Source: Limnanthes douglasii subsp. nivea
Taxonomy: Eukaryota; Streptophyta; Magnoliopsida; Brassicales; Limnanthaceae
NCBI GenBank assembly: GCA_036936605.1
Contig: JAUPFV010000004.1
Location: 185,336,807-185,400,806 of the forward strand
Reading direction: 5' to 3'
Length of the DNA stretch: 64,000 nucleotides
Positions within the stretch are counted from its first letter, which is position 1; every line of letters starts with the position of its first letter. The position numbers and the translations under genes were made by a program. The notes under the pieces were generated by a model, which worked only from the letters and a program-made list of their open reading frames with translations, was not told where the DNA came from and did no database searches. This document shows positions 23,276-34,876 of this stretch, in pieces.

Positions 23276-23591
23276 ACATTCTGAAAGTTGGGTATTCTCT
23301 TTCTCATTAATTTTTCTTCATCTATTTTATATTATCAGTTTGTTTGTGAAGATTTGAGTGTTAGTGTGATGATTTCATTTTGAATCACGAAATTCTGATC
23401 TGTTTCACCCCAGTTATAGTTGTTTGAGATTTAAAATCGTAGAAAATCGTTTTTAGGTTCTGTTGTGAAACTTATCTCTTAATATTCTTAGGAAAACAGA
23501 TTTGGATATGTTTTATGGTTTTAAATAAATTGAAGAACTTTCCAAGGACTTGTTGCTGGTGATTTGTTTTTGTTTTGTTTTGTAGAAAAGG

Positions 23592-24635
23592 ATGTCTAAT
23601 TCAAATGATGCAGAAATCAGTAATTTCAATAACAACAAGCTTCTAATTGAAGCTATGACAAAGTTGATAGACACCAAGATAGATACCTTTCGCGAAGAGC
23701 TTCAATCAAACACTGACCACGAGTGGAACCGTTCACGACAAACCAGTCCAAGAAGAAACCATGAACTACCTGAACAAATCAGAAATGAAGCCGCTGATGA
23801 ATATTATGAACGCATGAGCAATTCGTCTCGAAACAGCCATAGAAGGCACCATAGACGTACAAGAGAGGGCAACGAACGTATGCGTGACAATCTTGGAGGT
23901 CTCAAGATTAAGATTCCACCATTCCATGGAAAAAATGATCCAGATGCCTATTTGGAATGGGAACAGAAGATTGAACTCGTTTTCAGCGTTCAACACTACA
24001 CAGAGATCAATCAAGTAAGAATTGCTGTTACTGAATTTTATGATTATGCTCTTAGTTGGTGGGATCAACTAGTTACCTCAAGAAGGCGTAATGGGGAACA
24101 TCCTATGGAATCATGGGCATAAATGAAAGCCATTATACGGAATAGGTTTGTTCCTTGTCATTACCGCCGTGAGCTGCATCTAAAGCTGAGGAGATTAACA
24201 CAAGGAAGTCGATCTGTTGAAGAGTACTATCAAGAAATGGAGACCTTAATGTTGCGAGCTGATATTTCAGAAGATAGAGAGGCAACAATGTCAAGGTTTC
24301 TTGGGAGTTTAAATAGAGAAATTCAAGACATATTGGAAACTCAGTATTATGTTGAACTAGAAGAGATGCTACACAAAGCTTTGCTATATGAATAACAAGT
24401 TAAAAGAAAGAACTCCTCAAGATCAAGTTACGGTTCAGGGGCAGTAACAATTAAGCCAAGTTATTCAAAAGATGAGAAGACCAATTATCAGAAAGGAAGC
24501 TATGTAGAGGTGAACCAAAAATCTGGAACACCCTGTCTATTGATAACAAGGGAAAACCTAAAGAGGTTGCAATCAGAACTCGTGATGTTAAGTGTTTCAA
24601 GTGCAAAGGGATGGGACATTATGCTAATGAGTGTT
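23592..24635 (+). pseudogene. R element Gag with zinc knuckle, broken
   Basis: The start ATG at 23592 opens an Asn-rich N-terminus, then an Arg/His-rich stretch, then the gag core: LKIKIPPFHGKNDPDAYLEW, YALSWWDQL, RNRFVPCHYRRELHLKL, LTQGSRSVEEYYQEME, and DREATMSRFLG. A CCHC knuckle CFKCKGMGHYANEC lies at 24593-24634. Stops interrupt at 24121-24123 and 24393-24395, and a frame change near 24530 separates Gag from the knuckle. A 5' leader of about 315 bp lies between the primer-binding site and the ATG. The copy at 49436 confirms the start and frame. Confidence 0.88.
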
Positions 24636-25633
24636 CTAATAAGAAGATTATGACAATTCTAGATAATGGAGAAATAATTTTAGAGGAAGAAGAAATTGTC
24701 TCTGATTCTTCCGAAGAACACTTAGAGCGACCTGCTAAAGGAGATTTATTGGTAGTCATAAGGTCTTTAAGCGTTCAAACAAAAGAAGAAGAACAAGAGC
24801 AAAGGGAGAATCTGTTTCACACTAGGTGTCTTGTTCAAGGGAAAGTTTGTACCCTTATTGTCGATGGAGGAAGTTGTACCAATGTGGCAAGTGAATCTAT
24901 GGTAAAGAAGCTTGGTTTAAAAACGAAAAAGCATCAAGCACCTTACAAGCTTCAATGGCTTAACGATAATGGAGAAATGAAAGTTAGCCACCAAGTAGAA
25001 GTTCCCTTAGCCATTTGTAAGTACGAAGATGAAGTTTTATGTGATGTTGTACCAATGGAGGCTAGTCACATACTGTTAGGAAGGCCATGGCAATCTGATC
25101 GAAAGGTTATCCATGATGGATTCACTAATCGCCATACATTTGAGTTTCAAGAAAGGAAAACCACTCTAGTTCCCATGACTTCACGAGAAGTTTACCAAGA
25201 TCAAAAGCATATGCAGAACAAGGAAAGTCGGGTAACTAAACATTCGAATTTCTATACAAAATCTGGCGAGGTTAAGAAAGCATTACTCTCTAAGCAACCT
25301 ATGTTACTTTTTGTTTTTAAGGAAACTCTTATGAGTTTAACTAACTTGACACCAGTGTTTCCAAGTGAGATGACTTCTCTCTTGCAGGAATTTGAAGATG
25401 TATTCCCTGAAGACAATCCAAAGGGGCTTCCACCAATTAGAGGCATCGAACACCAAATAGATTTTGTACCTGGAGCCTCCCTTCATAATAGACTTGCTTA
25501 TAGAACTAATCCAGTGGAGACAGAAGAATTGCAAAGGCAAATCAGTAAACTGATGGAAAAAGGACATATCCGTGAAAGCATGAGTCCTTGTGCGGTACCA
25601 GTTCTACTTGTGCCCAAGAAAGATGGAAGCTAG
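24636..25633 (+). pseudogene. R element protease and RT start
   Basis: Continuous frame from the zinc knuckle. The aspartic protease has TLIVDGGSCTNVASESMV, with the active-site Asp codon at 24863-24865; Asp-Gly-Gly in place of Asp-Ser-Gly is usual in this lineage. HILLGRPW closes the domain near 25090. A linker with [12 protein letters not shown] leads to [20 protein letters not shown], the RT start. The frame ends at a TAG (25631-25633) in KDGS, where the copy at 50705 has a Trp codon. Confidence 0.88.
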
Positions 25634-26700
25634 AGAATGTGTGTTGATTGCAGAGCCATCAACAACATAACAATAAAGTATCGCCATCCTATACCTAGAT
25701 TAGATGATATGTTAGATGAATTGCATGGTTCTAGCATTTTTTCTAAGATTGATCTTAAAAGTGTTTATCACCAAATTAGGATGAAAGAAGGGGATGAGTG
25801 GAAAACTGCATTTAAAACTAAGCATGGACTATATGAATGGTTAGTAATGCCATTTGGGCTGACTAATGCACCTAGTACATTCATGTGGTTAATGAATCAT
25901 GTTCTAACGGCTTATATAGGAGTTTTTGTTGTAGTATATTTCGATGAAATTTTAATTTACAGCAAGTGCTTAGAAGAACATGTTCACCATCTGAAATTGA
26001 TTTTAAGTGTACTTAGGAAGGAAAAAATCTATGCTATGCACTTTTTGTACCGATAATCTTGTCTTTTTAGGTTTTGTTATAAGTGCAGATGGTATTAAGG
26101 TGGATGAGGAAACGGATAAGGCAATCCGCGAATGGCCAAGTCCAAAAACAGTTGGAGAAGTGAGAAGCTTCCACGGCCTTGCAGGATTTTATAGGCATAG
26201 TCAAAGATTTCAGCACCTTAGCTGCACTACTCACTGAAATAATAAAGAAGGACGTTGGTTTCAAGTGGGAACAAGCTCAAGAAGAAGCATTTCAATCCTT
26301 AAAAGAGAAGCTTACTCATGCTCCTGTCTTGACATTACCTGATTTTCTTAAAACTTTTGAGATTGAATGTGATGCTTCTGGAATTGGGATTCGAGCTGTT
26401 TTGATGCAGGATAAAAAGCCCATAGCTTATTTCAGTGAAAAGCTTGGAGGAGCTACTCAAAACTATCCTACTTATGACAAGGAGTTATATGCCTTAGTTC
26501 GAGCTTTCCAAACATGGCAGCATTACTTGTGGTCAAAGGAGTTTGTCAAACACACTGACCATGAATCTCTCAAACACCTAAAAGGTCACCAAAAACTTAA
26601 TAAAAGACATGCAAGGTGGATAGAATTTATTGAGACATTTCCATATGCCATCAAATACAAACAAGGTACAGAAAATATTGTTGCTGATGCATTGTCCCGA
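25634..26700 (+). pseudogene. R element reverse transcriptase and RNase H
   Basis: RT blocks: [57 protein letters not shown] and [12 protein letters not shown]. The catalytic box reads FDE instead of FDD (Glu codon at 25946-25948), so this copy has lost one catalytic Asp that the copy at 51018 keeps. A frameshift near 26050 and another near 26200 follow. The RNase H runs from [12 protein letters not shown] (about 26355) through [29 protein letters not shown], to IVADALSRR near 26700. Confidence 0.9.
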
Positions 26701-28245
26701 AGGTATGCCTTAATCACTCCTCTTGAAGCTAAGATTTTAGGATTTGATCATCTTAAGAGTTTTTATGAAAATGATTCTGATTTTGGAAAGATGTATCAAG
26801 CATGTGAAAAGTTTGCTTCAGGTTGGTTCTATAGGCATGAAGGATTCTTATTCTTTGATAAACGTTTATGTGTGCCTAATTGTTCCATGAGAGATTTACT
26901 TGTTAGAGAAGCCCATGGAGGAGGCTTAATGTGACATTTTGGAATAGCTAAAACTCTCAAGGTAATACTGGATCACTTCCATTGGCCACATATGAGGAGG
27001 GATGTTGAAAGAATCTGTGACCGATGTGCTACTTGCAAACAAGCCAAATCTAAGGTTCAATCCCACGGTTTGTATACCCTTTTACCTATTCCTACGCATC
27101 CTTGGAATGATATATCTATGGACTTTGTAGTTGGATTGCCTAGGACTAGAACTGGTAAGGATTCCATTTTTGTGGTTGTTGATCGATTCTTTAAAATGGC
27201 ACACTTTTTTGCTTGTCACAAAACTGATGATGCATTGCACATTGCTAATCTGTTCTTTAAAGAGATAGTTCGTTTGCATGGCATGCCTAGGACGATAGTT
27301 TCAGATAGGGACACTAAGTTTCTAAGTTACTTTTGAAAAACTTTGTGGTCTAAGTTAGGGACTAAGCTTTTATTTTCTACTACCTGTCACCTACAAACTG
27401 ATGGACAAACAGAAGTAGTAAATAGGACTTTGTCCACTCTTCTACGTGCATTAATTAAAAAGAACTTGAAAACTTAGGAAGAATGTTTGCCGCATGTTGA
27501 ATTTGCATACAATCATTCTATGCATTCTGCTTCTAAGTACTCTCCTTTTCAAATTGTTTATGGATTTAACCCAATATCTCCTTTGGATCTACTTCCTTTG
27601 CCTTTGAGTGAAAGAACTAGCATAGATGGGAAAAAAGAAAGCTGAACTTGTAAAACAGATCAATGATGATTCAAGGAAAAACATAGAAAAGAAAACTGAA
27701 CAATATGTCAAACAAGCAAACAAGGAAAGACGTGACAAAGTTTTTGAGGTTGGAGATCAAGTATGGGTGCACTTAAGAAAGGAAAGATTTCTAGAAGAGA
27801 GGAAGTCAAAATTGATGCCTAGAATTGATGGACCATTTGAAGTAACAAAAAGATCAACAATAATGTGTATCAACTTGACCTACGAGGTAAGTATAAAGTG
27901 AGTCCTACCTTTAATGTTTCTGATTTGGTTCCTTTTATCGCAGATGAAATGGATTTGAGGTCAAATCCTTTTCAAGTGGGAGAGGATGATGTGATCCTAG
28001 ATGACACAAGGAGCTTAGAACATGGAAATGTGCAAGAACCAGATGAACAACTTGAAAAAGAAGATGAGCTTGAAGTTGAAGATATTCTTATTTTACCGGC
28101 TGGTCCAACAACTCGATCAAGAGTAAAACAATTTAACAAAGCTGTTGGAGGATTGCTTAATCAACTAGAGAATCCACGTGATCAAAACAGCAAGTATGGT
28201 GGAAAAGCTTGTCAAACCACTTTGGTCTTGATTCAAGCTAATTGA
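26701..28245 (+). pseudogene. R element integrase and LTR-encoded C-terminus
   Basis: The HHCC zinc finger has [10 protein letters not shown], a stop at 26932-26934, then HF...[12 protein letters not shown] and [10 protein letters not shown]. The core carries [22 protein letters not shown] and [13 protein letters not shown], that is, D, D and E. Stops at 27334-27336 and 27475-27477 break it. The C-terminus has [13 protein letters not shown], and after a frameshift near 27870 reads FNVSDLVPF. From 27987 the frame runs into the 3' LTR for about 86 codons (rich in Glu and Asp, with TRSRVKQFNKAVGGLL) to the stop at 28243-28245. Everything after 27339 is repeated twice more downstream. Confidence 0.9.
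27974..27986 (+). other. Polypurine tract of the R element
   Basis: aagtgggagagga directly precedes the 3' LTR start TGATGTG. It lies inside the coding frame (FQVGED), a common arrangement in this type of element. Confidence 0.8.
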
Positions 28246-28857
28246 TTTCAACAAATGAGAAAGTGTCTCGATTGTACTCTTTTTCCCTTGTCCAAGTTTT
28301 GTCCTAATGGGTTTTCTTGACAAGGTTTTTAATGAGGCAATTGTTTCACTTCACCATTTCCCATTTGTTGAAATAAAAGCTCAAGGCCCATCTACACCAA
28401 AAGCCACATCCTTGGAGGAGGGAAGGGTCTGATTTCCAGCTTATATCATTAATACTTTGTATTTTCAATATTAAAGCATTTTGTTTCCAAGAAAAGACTT
28501 AATTGTTTTAGAGGCATGCATTATGTTTCCAAGAACAACCTTAATTGTGTTCAAGGCTAGTTCTTTCTCCTATAAAAACTATGTACTCAGAATTCTAATG
28601 GTTAGACTATCTTTGACTCTGAAAAAACTTCTTAAGTTTTACTCTTCTCTTGTTGGTGCGTAATATCCACAAGAAAACTTGTTCTTCATTTGGTGCGTCA
28701 TATCCAAAGGAAGATCAGTTGGAATATCAAAGGCCTTTCCACAACCTTTGTGTGACCTATCGATCCACATCCTTTGATCCTTGAATCCTTTTGGGTTCCT
28801 GGTTGCAAATTTATCCCTATCTCATTTCCGAGTGCCGATTCTAGGAGGAGTTTATCA
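27987..28857 (+). mobile_element. 3' LTR of the R element
   Basis: 871 bp, TGATGTGATCC to GAGTTTATCA, followed by the target duplication atttg at 28858-28862. Copies of this same LTR recur at 29662-30532 and 31337-32207 as part of the tandem units, not as independent insertions. Confidence 0.9.
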
Positions 28858-29013
28858 ATTTGTTTTCACATGAGAAAAACAATATTAGAGGATAAAAGAT
28901 AAAAATAAACTTTATGTTCAATGCTTTTATCGAAGCATATTGAGTTAACTAAAATCACGGGAACACGAACACATGATGGATCATAAATGAAAGACCACAA
29001 CCCGCTCACGAAG

Positions 29014-30688
29014 AACTTTGTGGTCTAAGTTAGGGACTAAGCTTTTATTTTCTACTACCTGTCACCTACAAACTGATGGACAAACAGAAGTAGTAAATAG
29101 GACTTTGTCCACTCTTCTACGTGCATTAATTAAAAAGAACTTGAAAACTTAGGAAGAATGTTTGCCGCATGTTGAATTTGCATACAATCATTCTATGCAT
29201 TCTGCTTCTAAGTACTCTCCTTTTCAAATTGTTTATGGATTTAACCCAATATCTCCTTTGGATCTACTTCCTTTGCCTTTGAGTGAAAGAACTAGCATAG
29301 ATGGGAAAAAAGAAAGCTGAACTTGTAAAACAGATCAATGATGATTCAAGGAAAAACATAGAAAAGAAAACTGAACAATATGTCAAACAAGCAAACAAGG
29401 AAAGACGTGACAAAGTTTTTGAGGTTGGAGATCAAGTATGGGTGCACTTAAGAAAGGAAAGATTTCTAGAAGAGAGGAAGTCAAAATTGATGCCTAGAAT
29501 TGATGGACCATTTGAAGTAACAAAAAGATCAACAATAATGTGTATCAACTTGACCTACGAGGTAAGTATAAAGTGAGTCCTACCTTTAATGTTTCTGATT
29601 TGGTTCCTTTTATCGCAGATGAAATGGATTTGAGGTCAAATCCTTTTCAAGTGGGAGAGGATGATGTGATCCTAGATGACACAAGGAGCTTAGAACATGG
29701 AAATGTGCAAGAACCAGATGAACAACTTGAAAAAGAAGATGAGCTTGAAGTTGAAGATATTCTTATTTTACCGGCTGGTCCAACAACTCGATCAAGAGTA
29801 AAACAATTTAACAAAGCTGTTGGAGGATTGCTTAATCAACTAGAGAATCCACGTGATCAAAACAGCAAGTATGGTGGAAAAGCTTGTCAAACCACTTTGG
29901 TCTTGATTCAAGCTAATTGATTTCAACAAATGAGAAAGTGTCTCGATTGTACTCTTTTTCCCTTGTCCAAGTTTTGTCCTAATGGGTTTTCTTGACAAGG
30001 TTTTTAATGAGGCAATTGTTTCACTTCACCATTTCCCATTTGTTGAAATAAAAGCTCAAGGCCCATCTACACCAAAAGCCACATCCTTGGAGGAGGGAAG
30101 GGTCTGATTTCCAGCTTATATCATTAATACTTTGTATTTTCAATATTAAAGCATTTTGTTTCCAAGAAAAGACTTAATTGTTTTAGAGGCATGCATTATG
30201 TTTCCAAGAACAACCTTAATTGTGTTCAAGGCTAGTTCTTTCTCCTATAAAAACTATGTACTCAGAATTCTAATGGTTAGACTATCTTTGACTCTGAAAA
30301 AACTTCTTAAGTTTTACTCTTCTCTTGTTGGTGCGTAATATCCACAAGAAAACTTGTTCTTCATTTGGTGCGTCATATCCAAAGGAAGATCAGTTGGAAT
30401 ATCAAAGGCCTTTCCACAACCTTTGTGTGACCTATCGATCCACATCCTTTGATCCTTGAATCCTTTTGGGTTCCTGGTTGCAAATTTATCCCTATCTCAT
30501 TTCCGAGTGCCGATTCTAGGAGGAGTTTATCAATTTGTTTTCACATGAGAAAAACAATATTAGAGGATAAAAGATAAAAATAAACTTTATGTTCAATGCT
30601 TTTATCGAAGCATATTGAGTTAACTAAAATCACGGGAACACGAACACATGATGGATCATAAATGAAAGACCACAACCCGCTCACGAAG
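29014..30688 (+). pseudogene. Second tandem unit: integrase tail, LTR, flank
   Basis: Contains the integrase C-terminal frame (29301-29576), the LTR-overlapping frame (29540-29920), the LTR copy 29662-30532 with its TATA at 30246, and 156 bp of flank. It starts after flank sequence and not after integrase sequence, so no integrase start exists. It is a passenger of the duplication. Confidence 0.9.
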
Positions 30689-32363
30689 AACTTTGTGGTC
30701 TAAGTTAGGGACTAAGCTTTTATTTTCTACTACCTGTCACCTACAAACTGATGGACAAACAGAAGTAGTAAATAGGACTTTGTCCACTCTTCTACGTGCA
30801 TTAATTAAAAAGAACTTGAAAACTTAGGAAGAATGTTTGCCGCATGTTGAATTTGCATACAATCATTCTATGCATTCTGCTTCTAAGTACTCTCCTTTTC
30901 AAATTGTTTATGGATTTAACCCAATATCTCCTTTGGATCTACTTCCTTTGCCTTTGAGTGAAAGAACTAGCATAGATGGGAAAAAAGAAAGCTGAACTTG
31001 TAAAACAGATCAATGATGATTCAAGGAAAAACATAGAAAAGAAAACTGAACAATATGTCAAACAAGCAAACAAGGAAAGACGTGACAAAGTTTTTGAGGT
31101 TGGAGATCAAGTATGGGTGCACTTAAGAAAGGAAAGATTTCTAGAAGAGAGGAAGTCAAAATTGATGCCTAGAATTGATGGACCATTTGAAGTAACAAAA
31201 AGATCAACAATAATGTGTATCAACTTGACCTACGAGGTAAGTATAAAGTGAGTCCTACCTTTAATGTTTCTGATTTGGTTCCTTTTATCGCAGATGAAAT
31301 GGATTTGAGGTCAAATCCTTTTCAAGTGGGAGAGGATGATGTGATCCTAGATGACACAAGGAGCTTAGAACATGGAAATGTGCAAGAACCAGATGAACAA
31401 CTTGAAAAAGAAGATGAGCTTGAAGTTGAAGATATTCTTATTTTACCGGCTGGTCCAACAACTCGATCAAGAGTAAAACAATTTAACAAAGCTGTTGGAG
31501 GATTGCTTAATCAACTAGAGAATCCACGTGATCAAAACAGCAAGTATGGTGGAAAAGCTTGTCAAACCACTTTGGTCTTGATTCAAGCTAATTGATTTCA
31601 ACAAATGAGAAAGTGTCTCGATTGTACTCTTTTTCCCTTGTCCAAGTTTTGTCCTAATGGGTTTTCTTGACAAGGTTTTTAATGAGGCAATTGTTTCACT
31701 TCACCATTTCCCATTTGTTGAAATAAAAGCTCAAGGCCCATCTACACCAAAAGCCACATCCTTGGAGGAGGGAAGGGTCTGATTTCCAGCTTATATCATT
31801 AATACTTTGTATTTTCAATATTAAAGCATTTTGTTTCCAAGAAAAGACTTAATTGTTTTAGAGGCATGCATTATGTTTCCAAGAACAACCTTAATTGTGT
31901 TCAAGGCTAGTTCTTTCTCCTATAAAAACTATGTACTCAGAATTCTAATGGTTAGACTATCTTTGACTCTGAAAAAACTTCTTAAGTTTTACTCTTCTCT
32001 TGTTGGTGCGTAATATCCACAAGAAAACTTGTTCTTCATTTGGTGCGTCATATCCAAAGGAAGATCAGTTGGAATATCAAAGGCCTTTCCACAACCTTTG
32101 TGTGACCTATCGATCCACATCCTTTGATCCTTGAATCCTTTTGGGTTCCTGGTTGCAAATTTATCCCTATCTCATTTCCGAGTGCCGATTCTAGGAGGAG
32201 TTTATCAATTTGTTTTCACATGAGAAAAACAATATTAGAGGATAAAAGATAAAAATAAACTTTATGTTCAATGCTTTTATCGAAGCATATTGAGTTAACT
32301 AAAATCACGGGAACACGAACACATGATGGATCATAAATGAAAGACCACAACCCGCTCACGAAG
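30689..32363 (+). pseudogene. Third tandem unit: integrase tail, LTR, flank
   Basis: Same content as the second unit: integrase C-terminal frame 30976-31251, LTR-overlapping frame 31215-31595 and LTR copy 31337-32207. After its 156-bp flank the sequence passes without repeat into unique DNA at 32364. Confidence 0.9.
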
Positions 32364-32823
32364 AAGTATATTGTTTGAGGTAAACCCTTACCCTTTAGAG
32401 AACTTTAAATCATATAGTATAATGTTGTTCGAGTGGTGTGTTTGAGACTACAAAATACGGTTTCCCAGAGGATCCTTGGATGAATCTCTTTTAGTCCTTA
32501 TAACACTCCAAAGATAATAAGAATGCACCATCTATTGGGAGAACCTTGACCTTGTGGAATGTTAGACGAAGCTAGATAGTCCGTTAAATGGATCCAATAG
32601 AAGCCAAAAGACGAAGTCGAAAGATTAAAGGTAGAAGAGGGTCTCGTTGGTGCCAAAGTCAAGCGGAGTCTCGTTCGCTAAGGACAATGTGTCTCTATCT
32701 TGGTAGATATGTCATTCTCAATAGATTTCAATAGAATACCTTCATTAATGGGAACGAGGTTTTTGGGAGGATCCTTATTATCGCTAAGGAAAGTCGCTCC
32801 ATATTCAAAGCTAGAACTCAAGG
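32364..32823. other. Flank between R triplication and Tat-B; possible older gypsy leader
   Basis: No complete gene. aatgcaccatctattggga at 32522-32540 resembles the TGGCGCCATCTGTTGGGA type of primer-binding site seen in plant gypsy elements. Downstream frames near 32588 read MDPIEAKRRSRK, which could be a Gag start. This may be the host element into which both R and Tat-B inserted. Evidence is thin. Confidence 0.35.
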
Positions 32824-33190
32824 TGATGAGTTCGGAAATATTTGCCACTCACTGTAGAAACCGGACAGGGGCAACTTGGACAAAATCCACCCACCGAATC
32901 ATCCAAATTGGACAATAGTACTAAAAACTAATCACCTTTTGACTAAGCTAATTTCTAATCTGCTTAATAAACTAATGGGTTTTTGAACTCGATCTGATTT
33001 CATAAGTTTGACCCGAAAGCCCATGTGGCCCATAATTAAGGGTATAAATACACATCCACTTTCATTAATGAGGGTATTGAAACATTTAATAGAACCAGGC
33101 AGCTTAAATCTCTCACTACAAAACACTTAAATATTTATTACTCCTAAAACATCTGACAAAACTACCCTCAGACGAAAACAATCCACACCA
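32824..33190 (+). mobile_element. 5' LTR of Tat-B
   Basis: 367 bp. TATA box tataaata at 33043-33050. Followed by a primer-binding site ttggcgacc at 33193-33201 after two spacer bases. The start TGATGAG is shared with Tat-A LTRs. Confidence 0.88.
33043..33050 (+). promoter_or_regulatory. TATA box of the Tat-B 5' LTR
   Basis: tataaata, preceded by ttaaggg, is identical in the 3' LTR (42748-42755) and in the same relative place in Tat-A LTRs. Confidence 0.65.
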
Positions 33191-33192
33191 AA

Positions 33193-33201
33193 TTGGCGAC
33201 C
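33193..33201 (+). other. Tat-B primer-binding site
   Basis: ttggcgacc lies two bases after the 5' LTR end. It is not the initiator-Met type. Ogre/Tat elements commonly use other tRNAs, but I cannot assign this one with certainty. Confidence 0.7.
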
Positions 33202-33217
33202 ACAATAGGAGAAGAAG

Positions 33218-34798
33218 GTGCCTGAATCTAGCATTCAAAACCATCAAGAAAAACTAGTTCAGATGAATCCGGACGAGCAGGCAGTACCACCAACTTTGGC
33301 AGAAGTGGTGGGAGAAAACGATGAATATACGATCGAAGAGCGAGACAGATTGAAAGCTGAGATAGAAGCCTTGAGGGCTGCTAAAAGGGTAGAGATGGGC
33401 TTGAAAGAAAAATCAAAAGTGTCAGTCGTTTACCACACTGACAATCCAAGGGAGCATGACCTATCAACAAAGACCCATGTAAGCACTTAAAAGACTCATG
33501 CTAGCTCAAAGAAGTCTCACCGGTCTAAACCGTTGGAGAGCTCAGATTCAGACTCAGAATCTTCTAGTAGCTCTTCGAATGAAGATGGAGTTGAGGAGTC
33601 CCTGTCATCCAATAGTGATGAAGGTCGTTCTGAAAAGAAGCAAAAGTTGGTAAAAAAGTATTCAAGAAAGAGGGGGATGAATGGAAGGTTGGAAAGGCAT
33701 CTAGGGAAAGGGTCATCTCATGGCAATAGCCATGGCCATAGCCATGGCCGGAGACATGTAGACCGACTGTTGATGGATCCTTTCGCTTTTCATGATGAGC
33801 CATGTATTTTTGCAACACCTAATGAAGACACAATAATTAGTCGAGGTCGAAATTGGAGGCAATCGCCACTGTCTTCGAAAATACTGTCCGGAAACCTTCA
33901 TAAGAGGTTTGACAGTACAAAGATGAGAAAATACGATGGGAGTAAAGATCCAAATAATCATCTGGAGCAATTTAAAAACTTTATGATGAATTTTGACGAT
34001 GCTGATAAGTTGCTTTGTAGAGCATTCTCCCAATCCTTTACGGGGAGTGCTCTGAAGTGGTATAATAGCCTGCCACAGGGCTGCATCTGAAATTTTGATA
34101 CTTTTTGGGTGGCCTTCCGGAGGCAGTTCGTTGGAAGTAAGGAGGTGAAGGGCAATGGAGACACTATTATCCATTGTGCCCAAGAACCAAATGAATCCTT
34201 GAAAGAATATATTAGTCACTTTGTGAACACCAAGAATGGATTAGCTGATTGCTTTGAACAAGTAGCAATAGCTTCTCTAAGGCAGGGTTTGAACCCCAAC
34301 AATTTGGCAGATTCAGTAACCAGGAAGAAGGCCATGAAGTGGGGCGGTCTACTGGATCAGGTGGGAAAGCAAGTCAATATGGATGAAACAAAGAAGACCA
34401 GGGTGCATAGGCAAGTGAAGTCGGCTCCAGCTACACCAAATCAAAACTAGAATCAGCCCGGGTACAAGGCTAAGGAAGCCAGACATGGTCCCAAAAGGGC
34501 CAAAGCTCAATCCCACCCAGCATCAGCTCATAGCCAACAATCCAGAAATAAACGAGAGCCTTGGGTTCAACCGGAGTAGTTTGCTGAATTGAAAGAAAAT
34601 GTGGCAACCATTTATGACAAAACAAAAGATGAAGTACATTTCAGTAAGCTAGATGCGCTTCAATCTCCTAGGGAAAGTCGTAATAGTTGTTTCTGTCAAT
34701 ATCATCATGATATTCGCCATAACAAAGAAGATTGCATTGCTTTGAAACAAGAGGTGAAAATTTTGATTGAAAGAGGAAAATTGGGTGCGTATGTTTAA
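33218..34798 (+). pseudogene. Tat-B Gag, broken
   Basis: Frames read the Tat Gag in order. First a coiled, Glu-rich N-terminus (YTIEERDRLKAEIEALRA), then a Ser/Asp-rich acidic stretch, a His/Gly/Ser repeat (GNSHGHSHGRRH, 33720-33760), and the gag core with FDSTKMRKYDGSKDPNNHLE, CRAFSQSFTGSALKWYNSLP, FVGSKEVKGNGDT and ASLRQGLNP. A CxxH...H...C finger CQYHHDIRHNKEDC follows near 34695-34737. Stops at 33488, 34088, 34448 and 34796 break it into five frames. The ATG at 33218 is the first after the primer-binding site in this frame. Confidence 0.88.
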
Positions 34799-34876
34799 AG
34801 GAGTGAGAATAGGCCTAATAGTGCTCATCGGACAGGCCCAACAAACAATGCAGGTACATCGGCTCCAGATGGGGCT

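Larger units (their letters stand above)
22390..28857 (+). mobile_element. Complete R-family Ty3/gypsy element, inactive (6468 bp)
   Basis: This has two 871-bp LTRs (22390-23260 and 27987-28857), a 5-bp target duplication, a primer-binding site, gag-pol in the gypsy order (PR, RT, RNase H, integrase) and a polypurine tract. The protein most resembles Reina-type chromoviruses, although I saw no chromodomain; this lineage call is inference. Over the shared 428-bp tail of the LTR I count about 17 differences (near 4%). Stops at 24121, 24393, 25631, 26932, 27334 and 27475, and frameshifts near 24530, 26050 and 27870, disable it. Its 3' end takes part in the exact triplication at 27339-32363. Confidence 0.92.
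27339..32363 (+). repeat. Exact tandem triplication, 1675-bp unit
   Basis: Three units, 27339-29013, 29014-30688 and 30689-32363. Each holds the last 648 bp of the R element interior, the 871-bp LTR and 156 bp of right flank. In all stretches compared, including every translated frame, the units are identical. The unit begins inside the integrase gene (ctttgtggtc at 27341) and ends in flanking DNA (ctcacgaag). The junctions share the bases aa, so microhomology is 2 bp. The true right flank resumes at 32364. Confidence 0.95.

Noticed and set aside
30156..32013. Repeated 60-codon ORFs within the LTR copies (28481, 30156, 31831)
   Set aside because: They fall in the LTR promoter and leader region and differ among older LTR copies without sign of constraint.
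29662..32207. Two extra solo LTRs inserted independently
   Set aside because: They have the same 648-bp left and 156-bp right context as the true 3' LTR and no target duplications of their own, so they are parts of tandem units.
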